A DNA stretch of 64,000 nucleotides from Buxus sempervirens. Its lineage: Eukaryota > Streptophyta > Magnoliopsida > Buxales > Buxaceae. How positions within the stretch are numbered: the stretch's first letter is position 1; each line of letters opens with the position of its first letter. Location of the stretch: the NCBI GenBank assembly GCA_947561395.2, contig OX387185.1:46944602-47008601 (forward strand). Reading direction: 5' to 3'. The notes beneath the pieces are model-generated. The model was not told the origin of the DNA. It saw nothing but the letters and a program-made list of their open reading frames with translations, and did not search any database. Shown in pieces: positions 37,094 through 48,753 of the stretch. The position numbers and the translations under genes were made by a program.

Positions 37094-37162
37094 GATATCT
37101 ACCTCTTTACCAAAAAAAAAAAAAAAAAAAAAAAGAAAGAATGATATATTGATATCTACCTC
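37094..37162. mobile_element. Poly-A insertion with 12-bp target duplication
   Basis: gatatctacctc (37094-37105) is repeated exactly at 37151-37162. Between the copies is almost only tttacc plus about 23 A and a short A-rich end. This is the footprint of a retroposed transcript truncated to its tail, just upstream of the Mpo1-like gene. Confidence 0.7.
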
Positions 37163-37584
37163 GGGAATTCCGATAACGCGGTTCCAAAAATGATTGGCCT
37201 GCATCGTTTCAAGTCCATCGTAACCGTAGGACGTACGTCATATAATCCAACGCCGTCTGATCCGGTATCGTTGATATAATTGTTTTTTTCTGACCGTCTG
37301 ATATGGAAAGCTTTTCTATCAGACGGTTGAAATTGGTTGACCCATAAAGAAATACGATTTGAAATTTTGAATGGACAAGCGTATAGCTTTAGAGAAAGAT
37401 ATGCTCAACGGCTGTTCTACCCTTCTTGGTTTCTCTACCAAGAATTATAATATAAAGAACCCAACTGTTTTCAAGACTTTTTTGCTCCTTCACACTTTTA
37501 TTCAAGTCCATGGTTTATTCAGCCTTGTGGTTGTGCCCTAAGAATTTCACTTTCTTCTTCTTTAGCAATGTCCACTAGTCTGTT

Positions 37585-37860
37585 TTTTTTTTTGTGTGGA
37601 AAACAATGAAAATGTATTAATGAACCATCCGAGTGAACGTTCTCTCTCTAGCATCATCTAGAAGAGAGATACAAGCAAAAGGAGGAGGTGAGTTAATCCA
37701 CATACAAGAGAAATGGTCTAAAGCAAAATTTGAAAAAATATCAGCCACCTGATTTGCTTCTTGGAAAGTATGACTAGTCGAAATTGGCACTAGTTGAAAT
37801 GGTTGCTTTGTTCTTGTGGATCGAAACAAATGCGAACTAGAATAGTATGCTAAGAACCAA
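37585..37860 (-). mobile_element. LINE 3'-end fragment, minus strand
   Basis: Minus-strand codons give QEANQVADIFSNFALDH and NSPPPFACISLLDDARE, the end of the LINE RNase H domain (REAN-x-ADxLANxAL). The fragment ends in an A run (T run at about 37587-37596 on the plus strand). Heavily truncated. Confidence 0.65.
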
Positions 37861-37944
37861 ATTGGATTTCAGTAAGACTCAGTGTTATTTCAATGTTAGG
37901 GGGCTATATTATTTACAGCAAGAACGAAAATCATATGCAATTCT

Positions 37945-38115
37945 TGCCTGAATTGCAGAATGTTGTTGAGGTAGGATGCTTCCATATAGAGCATTCTATG
38001 ACTAATGTTTTTCTAAGTGGGCCCACATAAAACACTTATAATTATAAGTGAAAAAAATTAGCTGTGAGATGCTCCACATGGAAACATCCTACTCAAATAG
38101 TAGTATGCAATTCTT
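37945..38115. mobile_element. Hairpin MITE family 2, copy a
   Basis: Long, imperfect palindrome: ttgaggtaggatgcttcca on the left answers gtttccatgtggagcatc read inward from the right, over about 60 bp per arm. Shares GATGCTnCCATGTAGAGCAT-type arms with copies at 45940, 47290 and 63060. It lies between two LINE tails. Confidence 0.6.
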
Positions 38116-38147
38116 ACTTCAAAGATATTGGGTACAGCCCAACACAA

Positions 38148-38580
38148 ATACTTTTTTTTGGGAAAGACAAAAAGCTCTATTATATATTAAAGCTCAACAA
38201 TGCACAAAATGGTCAGTAGATCTGCCAATATAGTCTGCATAAAGTATTTCAGAGAAGTGAGATGGAAGGGAATTTTTCCAAAAGCAATCAAAAGGATCTA
38301 ATGCAAAATAGCCAATGCATCTGCTGCACCATTGGCTTCACAAAAAATCTGCAAAATTCTGACGTCCTGAAATGACTCCATAAGCACTAGACATTCAGTG
38401 ATAATCCCATCTATAGTCCATGGTTTACTAGGACAAGGTTGGGTGAGAAAATGGATGATAGCAGACTTAGCAGTAGAGTCACACTCAATCTCAATTTGCC
38501 TCTGGTTGAGGTTTTGTGCTGGCTTGAGACCGTAGATCAAGACACATGCGTGTAGAGCCCACAAAATATTCACCGTTGGG
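38148..38580 (-). mobile_element. LINE RNase H fragment, minus strand
   Basis: The minus strand encodes IEIECDSTAKSAIIHFLTQ, then IITECLVLMESFQDV and FCEANGAADALA. These are the IExECDS and REANxxADxLA motifs of plant LINE RNase H, including catalytic acidic positions. A short A run (about 38150-38157, T on plus) marks the 3' end. The fragment begins abruptly near 38575 and lacks the reverse transcriptase. Confidence 0.75.
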
Positions 38581-38799
38581 CTCCACGATTATGTGCATTG
38601 GTGCAGGGATGTGCAGGGCTCTTTGCTGTAGGTCATACAACCCATCTATATTCGGTCATATAAAAGAAGATAACGATTGCCACATGGCAAAACTGGGAAG
38701 ATCATATCTCCCCTGTTCGAGCTAACCTTTACAGAGCACAGCCACAGGTTGTGCAAGTTTTTTCCTTACCTCTGGAAATTGAAATCAAATCAAACAGCA

Positions 38800-39746
38800 A
38801 TGGGAATCTTGGCTAAGCCCACGATTCTATGCCACCCCCACGTGTACACAACCAACAAGCAGCAGCAGCACCACCACCACCAGTGTCTGCCGGTGGCCCG
38901 AGCATCTTCCGGCGACGAACCAATTCCAACCAACAGGAGAAAAGTGCTGTCGACAGTGTTAGCGGCTTCTGTGATGTTGGGATTACAAGCAACAACCCCT
39001 CTTGCGTTAGCAGAGAACTGGGGTACTCGATCGTTCCTCAAGGAACGGTTCTTCGAGCCCGGTCTCTCCCCGGAAGACGCCGTCGCGAGAATCCGACAGA
39101 CTGCGCAAGGCCTCCATAGCATGAGAGACATGTTGGAAACGATGTCATGGAGGTATGTCATCTTCTACATTCGACTCAAGTCGGCCTACCTTTCCCAAGA
39201 TTTAAAAAATGCGTTCTCTCTCTTGCCGGAAAGTCGCCGGAAGTCTTACATCAAAACGGCCAACGAACTGGTAGATAACATGGCCGAGGTATGCTATCCA
39301 TCCACTCCATTATCTAATCTCATATCATGGCCCTGATAAAGCATTGGGAGCCTTTGACACAAAAATTAAATCAAAAGTACCTGTACCACTCAGGTCTCAG
39401 ACCTGCGACCTTAATGAGATAATAGACTGAACAATAACAATATTTATGACAAAAGTGAATACTTTAAACAACAAATCCCAGTTACCTAAAGCAAACATTT
39501 AATGGCTTTGAATTGTTTCATGAACATGGTATCTAAGTTCCCTTGTATATTGCCATGTAGAAAACAAAGAGGATAACTTGATTTGTATTGTTTGAAAAAA
39601 AAATGTCAGATCTCACTCTAAATGATTCTTGTGTCTCTGTATTTCAGTTTGATTATTATGTCCGAACACCGAAAGTATACGAGTCGTATCTGTTCTATGA
39701 GAAGACATTAAAATCACTAGATGAGATTGTAGCCTTACTGGCTTAG
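38800..39746 (+). CDS. PNSL2: Photosynthetic NDH subunit of lumenal location 2 (PsbQ-like)
   Basis: Exons 38800-39288 and 39648-39746 encode 195 residues. PsbQ-like four-helix protein of the lumenal subcomplex of chloroplast NDH, which supports cyclic electron flow around photosystem I. Residues 1 to about 45 are a Ser/Arg/His-rich chloroplast transit peptide. A twin-arginine (NRRKV) followed by a hydrophobic stretch (LSTVLAASVMLGL) and ALA forms a Tat-type thylakoid signal. The mature part has WGTRSFLKERFFEPGLSPEDA, then MSWRYVIFYIRLKSAYLSQDL, LPESRRKSY and FDYYVRTPKVYESYLFYEKTLKSLD, diagnostic for PnsL2 rather than PsbQ or PnsL3. ATG 38800 was chosen because it opens the transit peptide, although an upstream in-frame ATG exists at about 38683. 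Normal length, no lesions. Confidence 0.92.
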
Positions 39747-40256
39747 CAGGTGGATCATGATCTTCGCCGACAAATCGAGTCATCAATTGTTTCTGCATTT
39801 GCAGTTCTAGTTTCCCCAATGTGTAATATCCTTCTCTCTGTAGATTGAACATGTACAAGTTCAAAAATTTTATGGAAATAATCCTAACTCAATTTCCACA
39901 ATATTTGTATTTTGTTTTTGTTTTTGTTTTTTGCTGTTATAATACTCAGATCTATGAATTCAATTCTGAAGCCTGGTTCTACTCATGTTACCGAAATTGA
40001 TTGTAGAATAAAAATGGATTTGTAATTAAAATTTCCAATACAGTTCAAAGTAGTATTGTAAGTTCATTACATATTAGAGACTTGATCAAACACTGCCAGA
40101 GGAGGGCATACAAATAAACATATAATGATGAAATACCACACTCAATACACGAATTCACTGCAACTCTCACAAGTATAAATACTAACAGACACAAAGATTC
40201 AGGTATCACTCTGCACACATTGTTCAAATAGAATGGTTTGTGCTGTCTGTACCACC

Positions 40257-41029
40257 TCAACGTCTAGAGATGGCCACAGATGACAGAAGGATTAGCAGTA
40301 TAAACACAACTATTGCACCAAAGGATCCGATCAAAGAGCCAGAGATGCGTTGGCAGAAGGAATTGAATTGTTGGCAGATGGCGAACCAGTTAGCTCGAGC
40401 ATTCCCCTTGTGTGCCAAGTAGACAATAGCTGTCGCAGCAGAAGCTCCCGCAGTAAGGAGGGCCAGCATTGCCTTCACAAGATCACATTAGACTTCCATG
40501 AGAAAGCTAGAAACACTTGGTTTAGTTAGAAGAAAAAGAAAGTGCTAATGTGCAATAGCCAACTGTGTATCTTGTTGACTTACCGCGTCAAAGAAGATCA
40601 AGACCATCCTACTGAATTTAGCTCCCCTCCTTACAATGTTGAAGATGGATAATATAAGAGAAAGGATAAGGTATGCACTTACAACCGCATTCGCAACCAC
40701 GAAGAACCTGTTTAATGTAAATTCATAATTAAGGGTCAATCGTATCTGCCATCATGGGTTTAATTAAGAACTAAGATGTGTAAAAGCATCATCAAGAGGA
40801 CTACTTACGTGAAAGTTGGGAGATCATCGTATTGAGCTTTGAATCGGATGAACTGTGTAAAGAAAGGAAGTGTTTCATCAGTTGTACCCATGGATATTGC
40901 GCTTCCTAAGGTGCCGATAAACGCAATAATCCTCAGAATGAAATCTAGTATTGAAACCCCTCTGTTCACCCCTTTCCTTGGGGTGGAACTCTTGGATGCT
41001 TCTCCAACCTCCAAAGCTCCTGCCTTCAT
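40257..41029 (-). CDS. Casparian strip membrane domain protein (CASP type)
   Basis: Exons 41029-40809, 40707-40584 and 40472-40257 encode 186 residues. CASPs are four-span membrane scaffolds of the endodermis that mark the Casparian strip and recruit the lignin machinery. Four hydrophobic segments are seen at about residues 28-48 ([18 protein letters not shown]), 76-98, 111-135 and 158-182. The first extracellular loop has [22 protein letters not shown], the strongly conserved nine-residue CASP signature region; the second loop has [16 protein letters not shown] with two Cys. The Arg in TM1 (FILR) and Asp in TM3 (FFDA) match the MARVEL-related CASP core. The sequence resembles CASP-clade rather than distant CASPL members. 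ATG 41029 was chosen over one 42 nt upstream since CASPs start about ten residues before GVSILDF. Confidence 0.92.
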
Positions 41030-41135
41030 TTTTGTTCTATTTTTCTGATAGACCTGTTCTGAAGCTTTCAAGGCCTTATTGGGTTGTCTAGAGAAAAGTT
41101 TTAACTGCTTGATAGAGGTGGAGGGGATGCATGTA

Positions 41136-41143
41136 TATTTATA
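41136..41143 (-). promoter_or_regulatory. TATA box of the CASP gene
   Basis: TATAAATA on the minus strand lies 107 bp before the chosen start codon, a normal spacing for a plant TATA box plus a leader of about 75 nt. Confidence 0.6.
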
Positions 41144-41339
41144 AACGCAACCATGTAAGAAACATTATTTTAAGTGCATGGGAACTGCTCTTCTCTAATC
41201 GTATATGCGTGACACTGATCTCATGCATGATCTTACTTACTAAAGTTAGGATTAGGGCCCTGTTTGTTTCTTTGAGGTCAAGTTCCAACTGCTCTTGTTC
41301 TATCTTTCATTTATTTTAAGTCAGCACGTTATATTAATG

Positions 41340-42600
41340 CCTCTTCCAACTACACCAAACCTTGCCTAAATTGGTAAAAGGGGTTAAGCACCCTGTCACA
41401 ATACAGGGTCTACCAAAAATGGGGCAGTTGTTATCCAGGGCAGCTAAGTCCTGAAGACACATCAAGATTGAGTGGGTGCATGATTATTATATTTGATTCC
41501 CCTACTCCATTTAGTCATTTCTCCAATGTAGAATTTTAGTTTTCCTATTTTTGTCTAATTTTCTACAAACAAGAGATTAATTCTCAGAAACAAAAAAATT
41601 CTGTAGTTTATGACAAGGAAAACAAGAGTTCCATTCCTTTTATTGTTTTCCTTCTTGGGTTTTCATTTAGAAAAAAAAATTAATGAAAGGAAAAGAAACC
41701 TGAATCTTAACAAACGAGCTGCTAAGAAATTTATAAACATAACCTTTAATGTCTATGATGGCAAAAATTGCAGGTCAACTTTAATTTTCTTAAAAGTTCT
41801 CTGTCCTGTAACCATGCAGTTGATATGGGCTTAAATATATTAACCCCACAATCTTGTGTTTAAGAATGCAAAAAGAATGTTGTAAAGGAGTTGGTAGCCC
41901 TTTATCTGGGTTGACAACTAGCAGCACAATTTAGTATAATTAAGTACCAGAGAATATGCCTTGTTATGTGCTTGAAACCCTGAAAATAAGCGCTCAACTT
42001 TCATTATTTCTGACCTTGGACACATGGATATGAACAGTCTTGATTGTGGGGTTTTATTTCATCAATCTAGTGGTTTAATTATGGATTAAGATTGATCATA
42101 CAAGAATAACTACTCTGAAATATCTAATTCTGTGAGTCTGAAATATCAATTGATTAAGATGTGAGGATTAAATTAATTACTAGTAATTTTTAGAAAAATC
42201 TGTGAATGCCCCAGCCTAGGATATATTGGTCATTTTAGTAAGCTCCAATGGTACTTTCTGCATATTCATTTAGCTCTATCTGTGAGTCTAAGGGAGCGGT
42301 GGAGAGCAGTTGTTATCTTATCCTCTCTATTTCCCTCTTAGAAACATAAAAATAAAACAGTGATGGTTCAGACTTCGTTTCTCTTTGAACAAAACAACAT
42401 TCCCACACAAAATGGCTGAGGCAATCGTGAGCTTTGCCGCGCCAAAACTACATACGTACAGCCCTTCTCTTCAAACAACAAAATTGGACATGAACACATT
42501 GCCAAAGGTGGTAAATTCTTGTGATCCATTTTGCGGAGTTTTGTCGGTTGAATTCTGCTAGATTCTTCAGTAAACTGATATTCCACCATTTACAGTTCAG
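41340..42600. other. Intergenic region between the CASP gene and the next gene
   Basis: AT-rich, with only short accidental frames. MAEAIVSFA is readable at 42411 but soon closes and has no NBS-LRR continuation. No transposon ends seen. Confidence 0.5.
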
Positions 42601-43177
42601 GCAGTGGTCAAGCTCTAGGTTTTACAATGGCTGCTCTCAGGTAGACATCAATTATCAATTTTATGACCATAAATGTATTTTATACTATGATTCCTACTAG
42701 ATTTTTAGACTATTTTAAGGTTAACAACGAATACTATTCTTTATATCAATCATAATATCTCTTTTTTTATTTTTAGTTTCGGGTTTTTCTTACAATATCA
42801 TAGTCATAACTACAGAACTGGCAATATTTGTAATGGCTGCAAAGGTTAACCTGATTCATACTGTGTTTAGCATTTGATCTGGACATTTTTATCCATTTTT
42901 TACACATTTAGGGTTCAAAGAACCATGTTTCGAGATCCAAAAAGTGCGAATTTTTTTTATGTTTTTTCTACCCTTGCTTGCTGTCTTTGTTATAAGATTA
43001 TAACTGAAAACCTACATTTGTGACACAAGGGAAACTCTGCCATTTGTGAAGCTTATCCAAGATATAAGATTAAGATGATAATGTTATGGTCAAGTTACTA
43101 AATGGAGACCTTTACTGGGAAAGTCCAATACTAGCTATTCTAATCTGTTCTAGTGTTTGGAGTATTGTTGTAGGTAG

Positions 43178-43857
43178 ATGGCATCAGGAGCAAGAGAGCT
43201 TCCTTATGTAAAGTGAATGCTTTTCCAGACTGGCCTTTAATGGCTATTCTAGTTGAGCACATGGAAGGTCAAAGAGAAATGATAATTGAAAAGCATATCT
43301 GGCATCTGAATGATGAAACTATGAAGAATGTTTGTAAGTGACCTGTGGCACATTTCCTTCCATTATCTTCTATTTGTTACAGATAGGATAAATTCTCACT
43401 GTGGACTTCTCTATATTAGATACATTTTACATCATGTTCACTTGTTGGGGGTGTTGTTTCTTTGGATCCACAAAAGTAAGCATCTCTCATTAATTGTTTT
43501 CCTTTTGTGTTTGTTTGTAAAACATACTAAGTAAGTGCATGGTTTAGGATCCATATTATGATTCAGAACAGTACAGGAAAGATGGAGGAGATGGTACTGG
43601 ACATTGGGTATATGAGAAGGTAGCTTTTCCTTGAAACAGTGAAATAAAATCATTAATAGAACTCTTGAAGGAGATATATATGTTAATCTATTTTATAGTC
43701 TTATGGTATGATGATGATGATGCAGCAAGAAGATATTGAAGAGAATGCTCGAGCCGAGTTATGGCGCGAAGAGCTGATCGAGGAGATCGAGCAGAAAGTA
43801 GGGGGCTTGAGAGAGTTGGAAGAAGCAGTAAAGAAGGAAGAAGAACTTGTGAAGTGA
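43178..43857 (+). CDS. Small conserved plant protein with one membrane segment; 5' end ambiguous or frameshifted
   Basis: Exons about 43178-43333, 43420-43475, 43548-43619 and 43726-43857 join in phase and give KVNAFPDWPLMAILVEHMEG, a single membrane-like segment YTFYIMFTCWGCCFFGSTK, then DPYYDSEQYR and an acidic, coiled-coil-like tail (ENARAELWREELIEEIEQK). The pattern resembles small plant organellar membrane proteins of about 130 residues, perhaps a mitochondrial complex accessory subunit; I cannot name it. ATG 43178 opens MASGARELPYVK but meets a stop at 43214, one base out of phase with KVNAF, as if a base were lost. Alternatively an upstream exon (for example ATGGCTGCAAAG at 42833-42844) splices at 43174 and reads VDGIRSKRASLCKVNAF. 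Function unknown. Confidence 0.6.
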
Positions 43858-44055
43858 AGCCCAAGCCTCCAGGGAATGTATAGTATTAAATGTCTTTTGT
43901 ATATGAGTTGAAAATGAAAATTGGGAGTCTGTAATCCCTTCATGATAACTAATGCTGTAGAACCTCCGGCATGAATTAGTTCCAAGAAAAATCCAATACA
44001 TATGGTTTGTTAATGGAACGAAAGAGGAGGAAAAATCACAAATATCATTACGAAT

Positions 44056-44672
44056 TATGGGCTGCAACTTGGGTCGGTTAAAATCGAAACCAAACTGATC
44101 CAACCCGACATTGGATCGGTTTGGGTTGGGTTTTTAAGTCTTTGGTTTTAAAAAATGTAGAACCAAATTTGTTTGGTTTGCTTTTGGGTTGAAGGCTCGG
44201 TTAAACTGAACCGAAAACAGAACCAAATATCCTAAACCTAAGACCCAACCTAACCGAACTAAAATATATAATACAATATACCTAAAATATATTGTAGATA
44301 TAAGTTATATAATAATATTAAACGTATTAAATGACATTAACTCATAAGTCTTTACTCTTTAGGTTAATTCTCATAGGTCTTTTAAGGGTTCCAAAGTTTC
44401 AAAGAGATATGTTTTTCCATGTTTTACTATGTGAATATCAGGTTTTACTATTTAAAATATTTTATTTTAACAATTGACTGGTTTTTACCATCTGAATTGA
44501 CCCAAACAGAATGAATTTTCAATTCGGTTCAGATTGGGTTGGGTTGTGGGTTTCCATATATGATTGATTCGGTTTTCAGTTTGGAAACTTCGGATCGGTT
44601 TAGGTTTGGGTTTGGGTCTACCATCAACCTCGGTTTGATCTTGGGTTGAGGCTAACTTGAACAAAATCCCTA
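44056..44672. mobile_element. hAT-type non-autonomous element 5
   Basis: Flanks ttacgaat (44048-44055) and ttatgaat (44673-44680) match at 7 of 8. The ends are TATGGGCTGC and ATCCCTA (weak inverted similarity). The subterminal regions are rich in GGTTTGGGTTGGG and its inverse, with an AT-rich centre. No transposase. Confidence 0.65.
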
Positions 44673-44680
44673 TTATGAAT

Positions 44681-45939
44681 TATTCATCAAGAAGGCAATT
44701 TGGTTTTCTTTTTCTATTTGTAAGTTAGGTTGGAAGGTACTCTGCTTTGCTTCTTAGCATCGCTCATTGGAAACTTTCATGCCGGTTTTTGCACAAGGAG
44801 GCGCTTGGCCCAGTCACAGCGAGATGTGAAATGGGTCTGGTAGAGGTTTAATTGGGCTGGCTGGCCCTTCCGGTCCAAGCCCGGATCATGTGCACACGCG
44901 AGGTTACGTGATCATGTTGCCTACACCAAGCCAGACCGGAGGAGATGGTTTCCTCTCCTACGATTTCATGGTACCAGCCATCAAACGCATGGACAGCATG
45001 CCCATGTCAATAAGGGGCCCACACCCCAAAAGATAATCTCATCTGTGTGTTTTATGGATGGTACCATGAAATGCAGGATAGGAAATGCATTCAGACCGGA
45101 GGGTTACACGGTAAGCCCCCTGCATTGAAGCGTTTAAGTAAGTTGGATAAAGTAATAGACATGTTTAGGCTAAATGCTTCCTTTTTTTTGCTTCTCTTAG
45201 ATGAGTTGATGTTAGAAATATACTTTTTGTCTAGTTAAGAATATGGAAGGTAATTTGCATTTTTTTTAATTCAATTTTGAGTTAGGTTAAGTATCTGGTT
45301 ATTTATTTGCCAACTCTATTCGATCCAATCTATACAGAAGACAGAGATTTAGGTTGCACTAATTGAGTTTATGACAACATTAACAGGCTCTTTGGCATAA
45401 CTTTTCAAAGTAGAAAAGTTTCTGCTTTGAAAAGTTATACCAAACAACCTCTTAAATTGTTTTTAGTTGATTGAGTTGGAGTTGGATGATGCCAGCTTGG
45501 CTGGAGTCAAAGCCTTGTGTTAGACATAGATAAGGACTGATTGCTCGATAGCCCTACCTCTGGTTGATACATTTAAAAGTTATTCTAGTTGCGACAGTCT
45601 GCAACTCCTACGGGTTCCTTTGATATTACATTTGTGGACTAGGTAAGTGGATCTGTGCCGAGCACACAGTGCTTGTATTCAATGTAAAAAAAACAAAAAG
45701 ACAAAAAGCTTAAAACCAAAGTCATATCAATTTGAGTTATATTTATAATCTATATTATTATATAAAGCAAACATGTTATATTTTGGCCTAAATTTTTTTT
45801 TCTTCAAAAAATTAGCTCTTGTCAAGTTTTCAAGTCTTTGATACCTAGAATAATCAAATGCTTATACAAATTATATTAATTTCCATCCGTAGTTAATTAT
45901 TAACTAATTTTCATAGGGTGGAATCATATGTCGCCTTTC
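44681..45939. other. Intergenic stretch, nothing recognised
   Basis: It has a GC-richer part at 44760-45040 and then AT-rich sequence. I find no gene, RNA or bounded repeat. Confidence 0.5.
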
Positions 45940-46107
45940 CTTGAACTGGTCCATGCAATCGTGAGATGCTACCATGTAGAGCATTTTACGATCAGTGTTT
46001 TTTTATGTGGACGTCATTTGAAAACATTTAAAATAATAAAAAAAATTAACCGTAAGATGCTTCACATAACAGCATCTCATGATCGCATCAAGAACCAATT
46101 CAAAAGA
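45940..46107. mobile_element. Hairpin MITE family 2, copy b
   Basis: gtgagatgctaccatgtaga on the left corresponds, in inverse, to catctcatgatcgcatcaag on the right, with gcattttacgatcagtg matched by taaccgtaagatgc nearer the loop. The arms are about 55 bp around an A-rich centre. Confidence 0.65.
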
Positions 46108-46124
46108 AGGCGACAGACGATTTC

Positions 46125-46190
46125 ATTCCAATTTTCACCTAGTAAATGATACAGCCTATTCCAATTTTCACCTAGTAAATGATACAGCCT
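46125..46190. repeat. 33-bp perfect tandem duplication
   Basis: attccaattttcacctagta plus aatgatacagcct occurs twice without a mismatch, directly beyond hairpin MITE copy b. Confidence 0.95.
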
Positions 46191-46629
46191 ACTACCCTAG
46201 TCATTGAAGCATATGGCACGCAATAAAAAGACAAGGAATTCCGTCAACGCACTACATGAAATATTCTAGAGATGCGTGTGTCGGTGCGTTACTGCCTTTC
46301 AAGGAAGCAGAACCGTTCAAGGAGAGGGGCGAAGAAAGATGAGATTCCTCTGCCTCGGTCGACACAAAGTAGACTTGCAAGTATCAATGGGCCATCGCCA
46401 AGACCCTCAGATTCCACTTTCCAATACCGTGGGCTGTTGGTTCCGCACACGCTTTATCCAAAAATCCAATTCAAAGTAGGAGAAGATGAGAGTGAGAGAA
46501 GACACCATAAATGGTCTCACGTGACGGAGCTTTGCTAAACTGCCAGAAGCTCCACTCCAATCATTTTCATGGAAAGACCAAGACACTTCACCATTCAGCC
46601 CCTCCTTCCCGAGGCCATATCAGCTGATC

Positions 46630-46748
46630 TCTCATGCTGGAAGATCTGTTGATCCAACGATGGAAGATGTGTACACATAAGCTTCATGCACCTACGTGGA
46701 CACATATATTACCGTTGGACCAGCTGATCTTCCAGCCAAAGGCTCCAG
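46630..46748. mobile_element. Hairpin MITE family 1, copy b
   Basis: The left arm gctggaagatctgttgatcc and the right arm ggaccagctgatcttccagc are near-perfect inverse copies. Inner arms carry caacgatgg...tgtgtacaca and tgtgg...accgttg-like sequence. Same core as copies at 25455 and 48005. Confidence 0.75.
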
Positions 46749-47289
46749 CAGATTTGAAGTCCTTCTTCCCATAGAATAAATAATATATATCTCTTGTCAA
46801 ATCACCTCTCTTTGTTCCAACACATAAAATCGAGATTTGGGATTGAATTTGAATGATTCTGATTGATAGTATGTTAAAAGGAAAAATTATTGAAAATGGT
46901 GACTCTTTTTTTTTTGGCTATTATTAAAAACATGTCAAGAAAAGTCTTATTGACCAAAAAAAAAAAAAAAACTCCTTTTTAAGAGTATCTGCGAAATAGG
47001 GGAGCATGTCATATGCGGTTGTTTTCTTCCCATTTTAAATTGAAAAGAAATTTGGATATATGAAATCAGAGGATAATGCATGCATAGCAAGTAAACACCA
47101 AACTTTAATTTTAATAAGAAAGAGATGTTAGTGCCAAGTCCTTTACCCTTTTACTTTATTACTTTAGTGTATCATCAATCAAAACATAGCATGGGGCATG
47201 CTTTCATAGGTTTTTTTTTTAATTGGATCAAAGCATGCTATATTACACCTTGTAATTATTAGGGATGAAATCTTCTATCATGCTTGTCT

Positions 47290-47450
47290 GACACCTGCAA
47301 TAGTCGTGAGATATTGTCATGTGAAGCATTTCACGGTCAGTGTTTTTTAATCATTAAAAATGTTTCAAGTGAGCCCACATGAAAAAACACTAACTATGAG
47401 TTGCTCCACGTGACATCATCTCACGACCATTACAAGTACTAATTCAAGCT
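47290..47450. mobile_element. Hairpin MITE family 2, copy c
   Basis: gtcgtgagatattgtcatgt on the left answers acgtgacatcatctcacgac on the right as an inverse copy. Inner arms read gaagcatttcacggtcagtg and cactaactatgagttgctcc. Absent from the corresponding place in the second duplication copy. Confidence 0.7.
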
Positions 47451-48004
47451 AGCATGGCAAAAGATTTTTTTCCTAATTAAGAATTGACCAGACTAATAGA
47501 GGAAATAAAGGAGATGCTTATTACATGTTGACTTAAAAAAAAGGCACTAAGCACAAAGCATACGAGTGAATGCGCATTCATGTTACACATCCCGACATCA
47601 AGATAAGAACGTTTTTCTATATCTTTAGGACAGGGAATTTCAAGCCAGAATCTCTCGACCACTATATTTAAAAATTTTTAATCCACTCGAGTAGATCTTC
47701 TTAGGTAGCTAAAATGCCCTCCACAAATTTTTATCCCCTTATCCAAACTTCCCCTTCCCAATGTAAAGCTTCTGCAACAACCACCCGTTAGTTATGAAAA
47801 CGATACGCAACTATATCCTTGTAAGCTTTTGTTGCATAAATTCATAACTCTCACCAATATTGAAAAAAAGGACTTGGAACAGTTATCTGTCCATCGTCAG
47901 CGTCCGAACATCCAATGCCTTCTCACATGAGCTCCACTGTAAATAGATTCCTTCTTATCCCAACTTTTTGAATATTTTTTTAGACTTCAAATTTGCTGAA
48001 GCCC

Positions 48005-48112
48005 TTGGTTGAAAGATCTGCTGGTCCAACAGTGATGTATGTGTCCACATAGGTGCATGAAGCCTATGTGTACACACCTTCCGCCGTTGGACCAACAGAT
48101 CTTCTAGCGTGA
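48005..48112. mobile_element. Hairpin MITE family 1, copy c
   Basis: gaaagatctgctggtccaac at the left and gttggaccaacagatcttct at the right are inverse copies, with cacataggtgcatgaagcctatgtg as the tip. The homologous place in duplication copy 2 (about 50490-50530) runs straight through without it. Confidence 0.75.
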
Positions 48113-48753
48113 GGGACCAGTTGATGTAAACTTATTTTTTTACCATGTCCGCACAACGTTTCAATTATTGCCATTACATTTTTTTAATTGATATTTAACT
48201 AACAATTAAGATTTCAAAGAAAGTTGGTGTGATGATAAATATGTCTTTACTATAGGGGAAGCAAAGTATATTACAGCTATTTTACATTGCTTTCTTAAGT
48301 GACATGTAAGACTCGGGCCATTATTTGGTTTCACGGCAAGGAAATTCTTGAAGTGAATAATCCTTGAAGGCCCATGCAAGACCCAACAACTCACTTGCCT
48401 TGGTTAAGTCTAAGACATATAGACCTTATGTAGGTGGTCCCAGGAGATTGTGTCTAAGAGAGTTCAAACCTAAAACCTCAAAGGGAGCATACCTCTAGCC
48501 CCAAGTATTGAACATCAGGCCAATCCGTTGGGGTCTGTGGGCATTTGTTTATAGAAAGGAGTTTGGTCAATAGGCATATGCTGTCCTCAAAAGGCGTGAA
48601 AAACAATTTATTTAAGCCAAACAATTCCTTTGATTACGTATGCCAATAATTCGATCTTGACAAACCCTAACCAGTCCCAGTAAGAGTTTAGCCATAGTAA
48701 TTAAACTCAATCCTAAGATAATGAGGCGGATTAGGTTGACCGGTTGTATTATA

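Noticed and set aside
37107-37135. A-run read as polyadenylation site of a gene
   Set aside because: It is flanked by an exact 12-bp duplication, so it is an inserted tail.
42411-42560. MAEAIVSFA start resembling a CC-NBS-LRR resistance protein
   Set aside because: The match is nine residues, closes soon after, and no NB-ARC or LRR follows.
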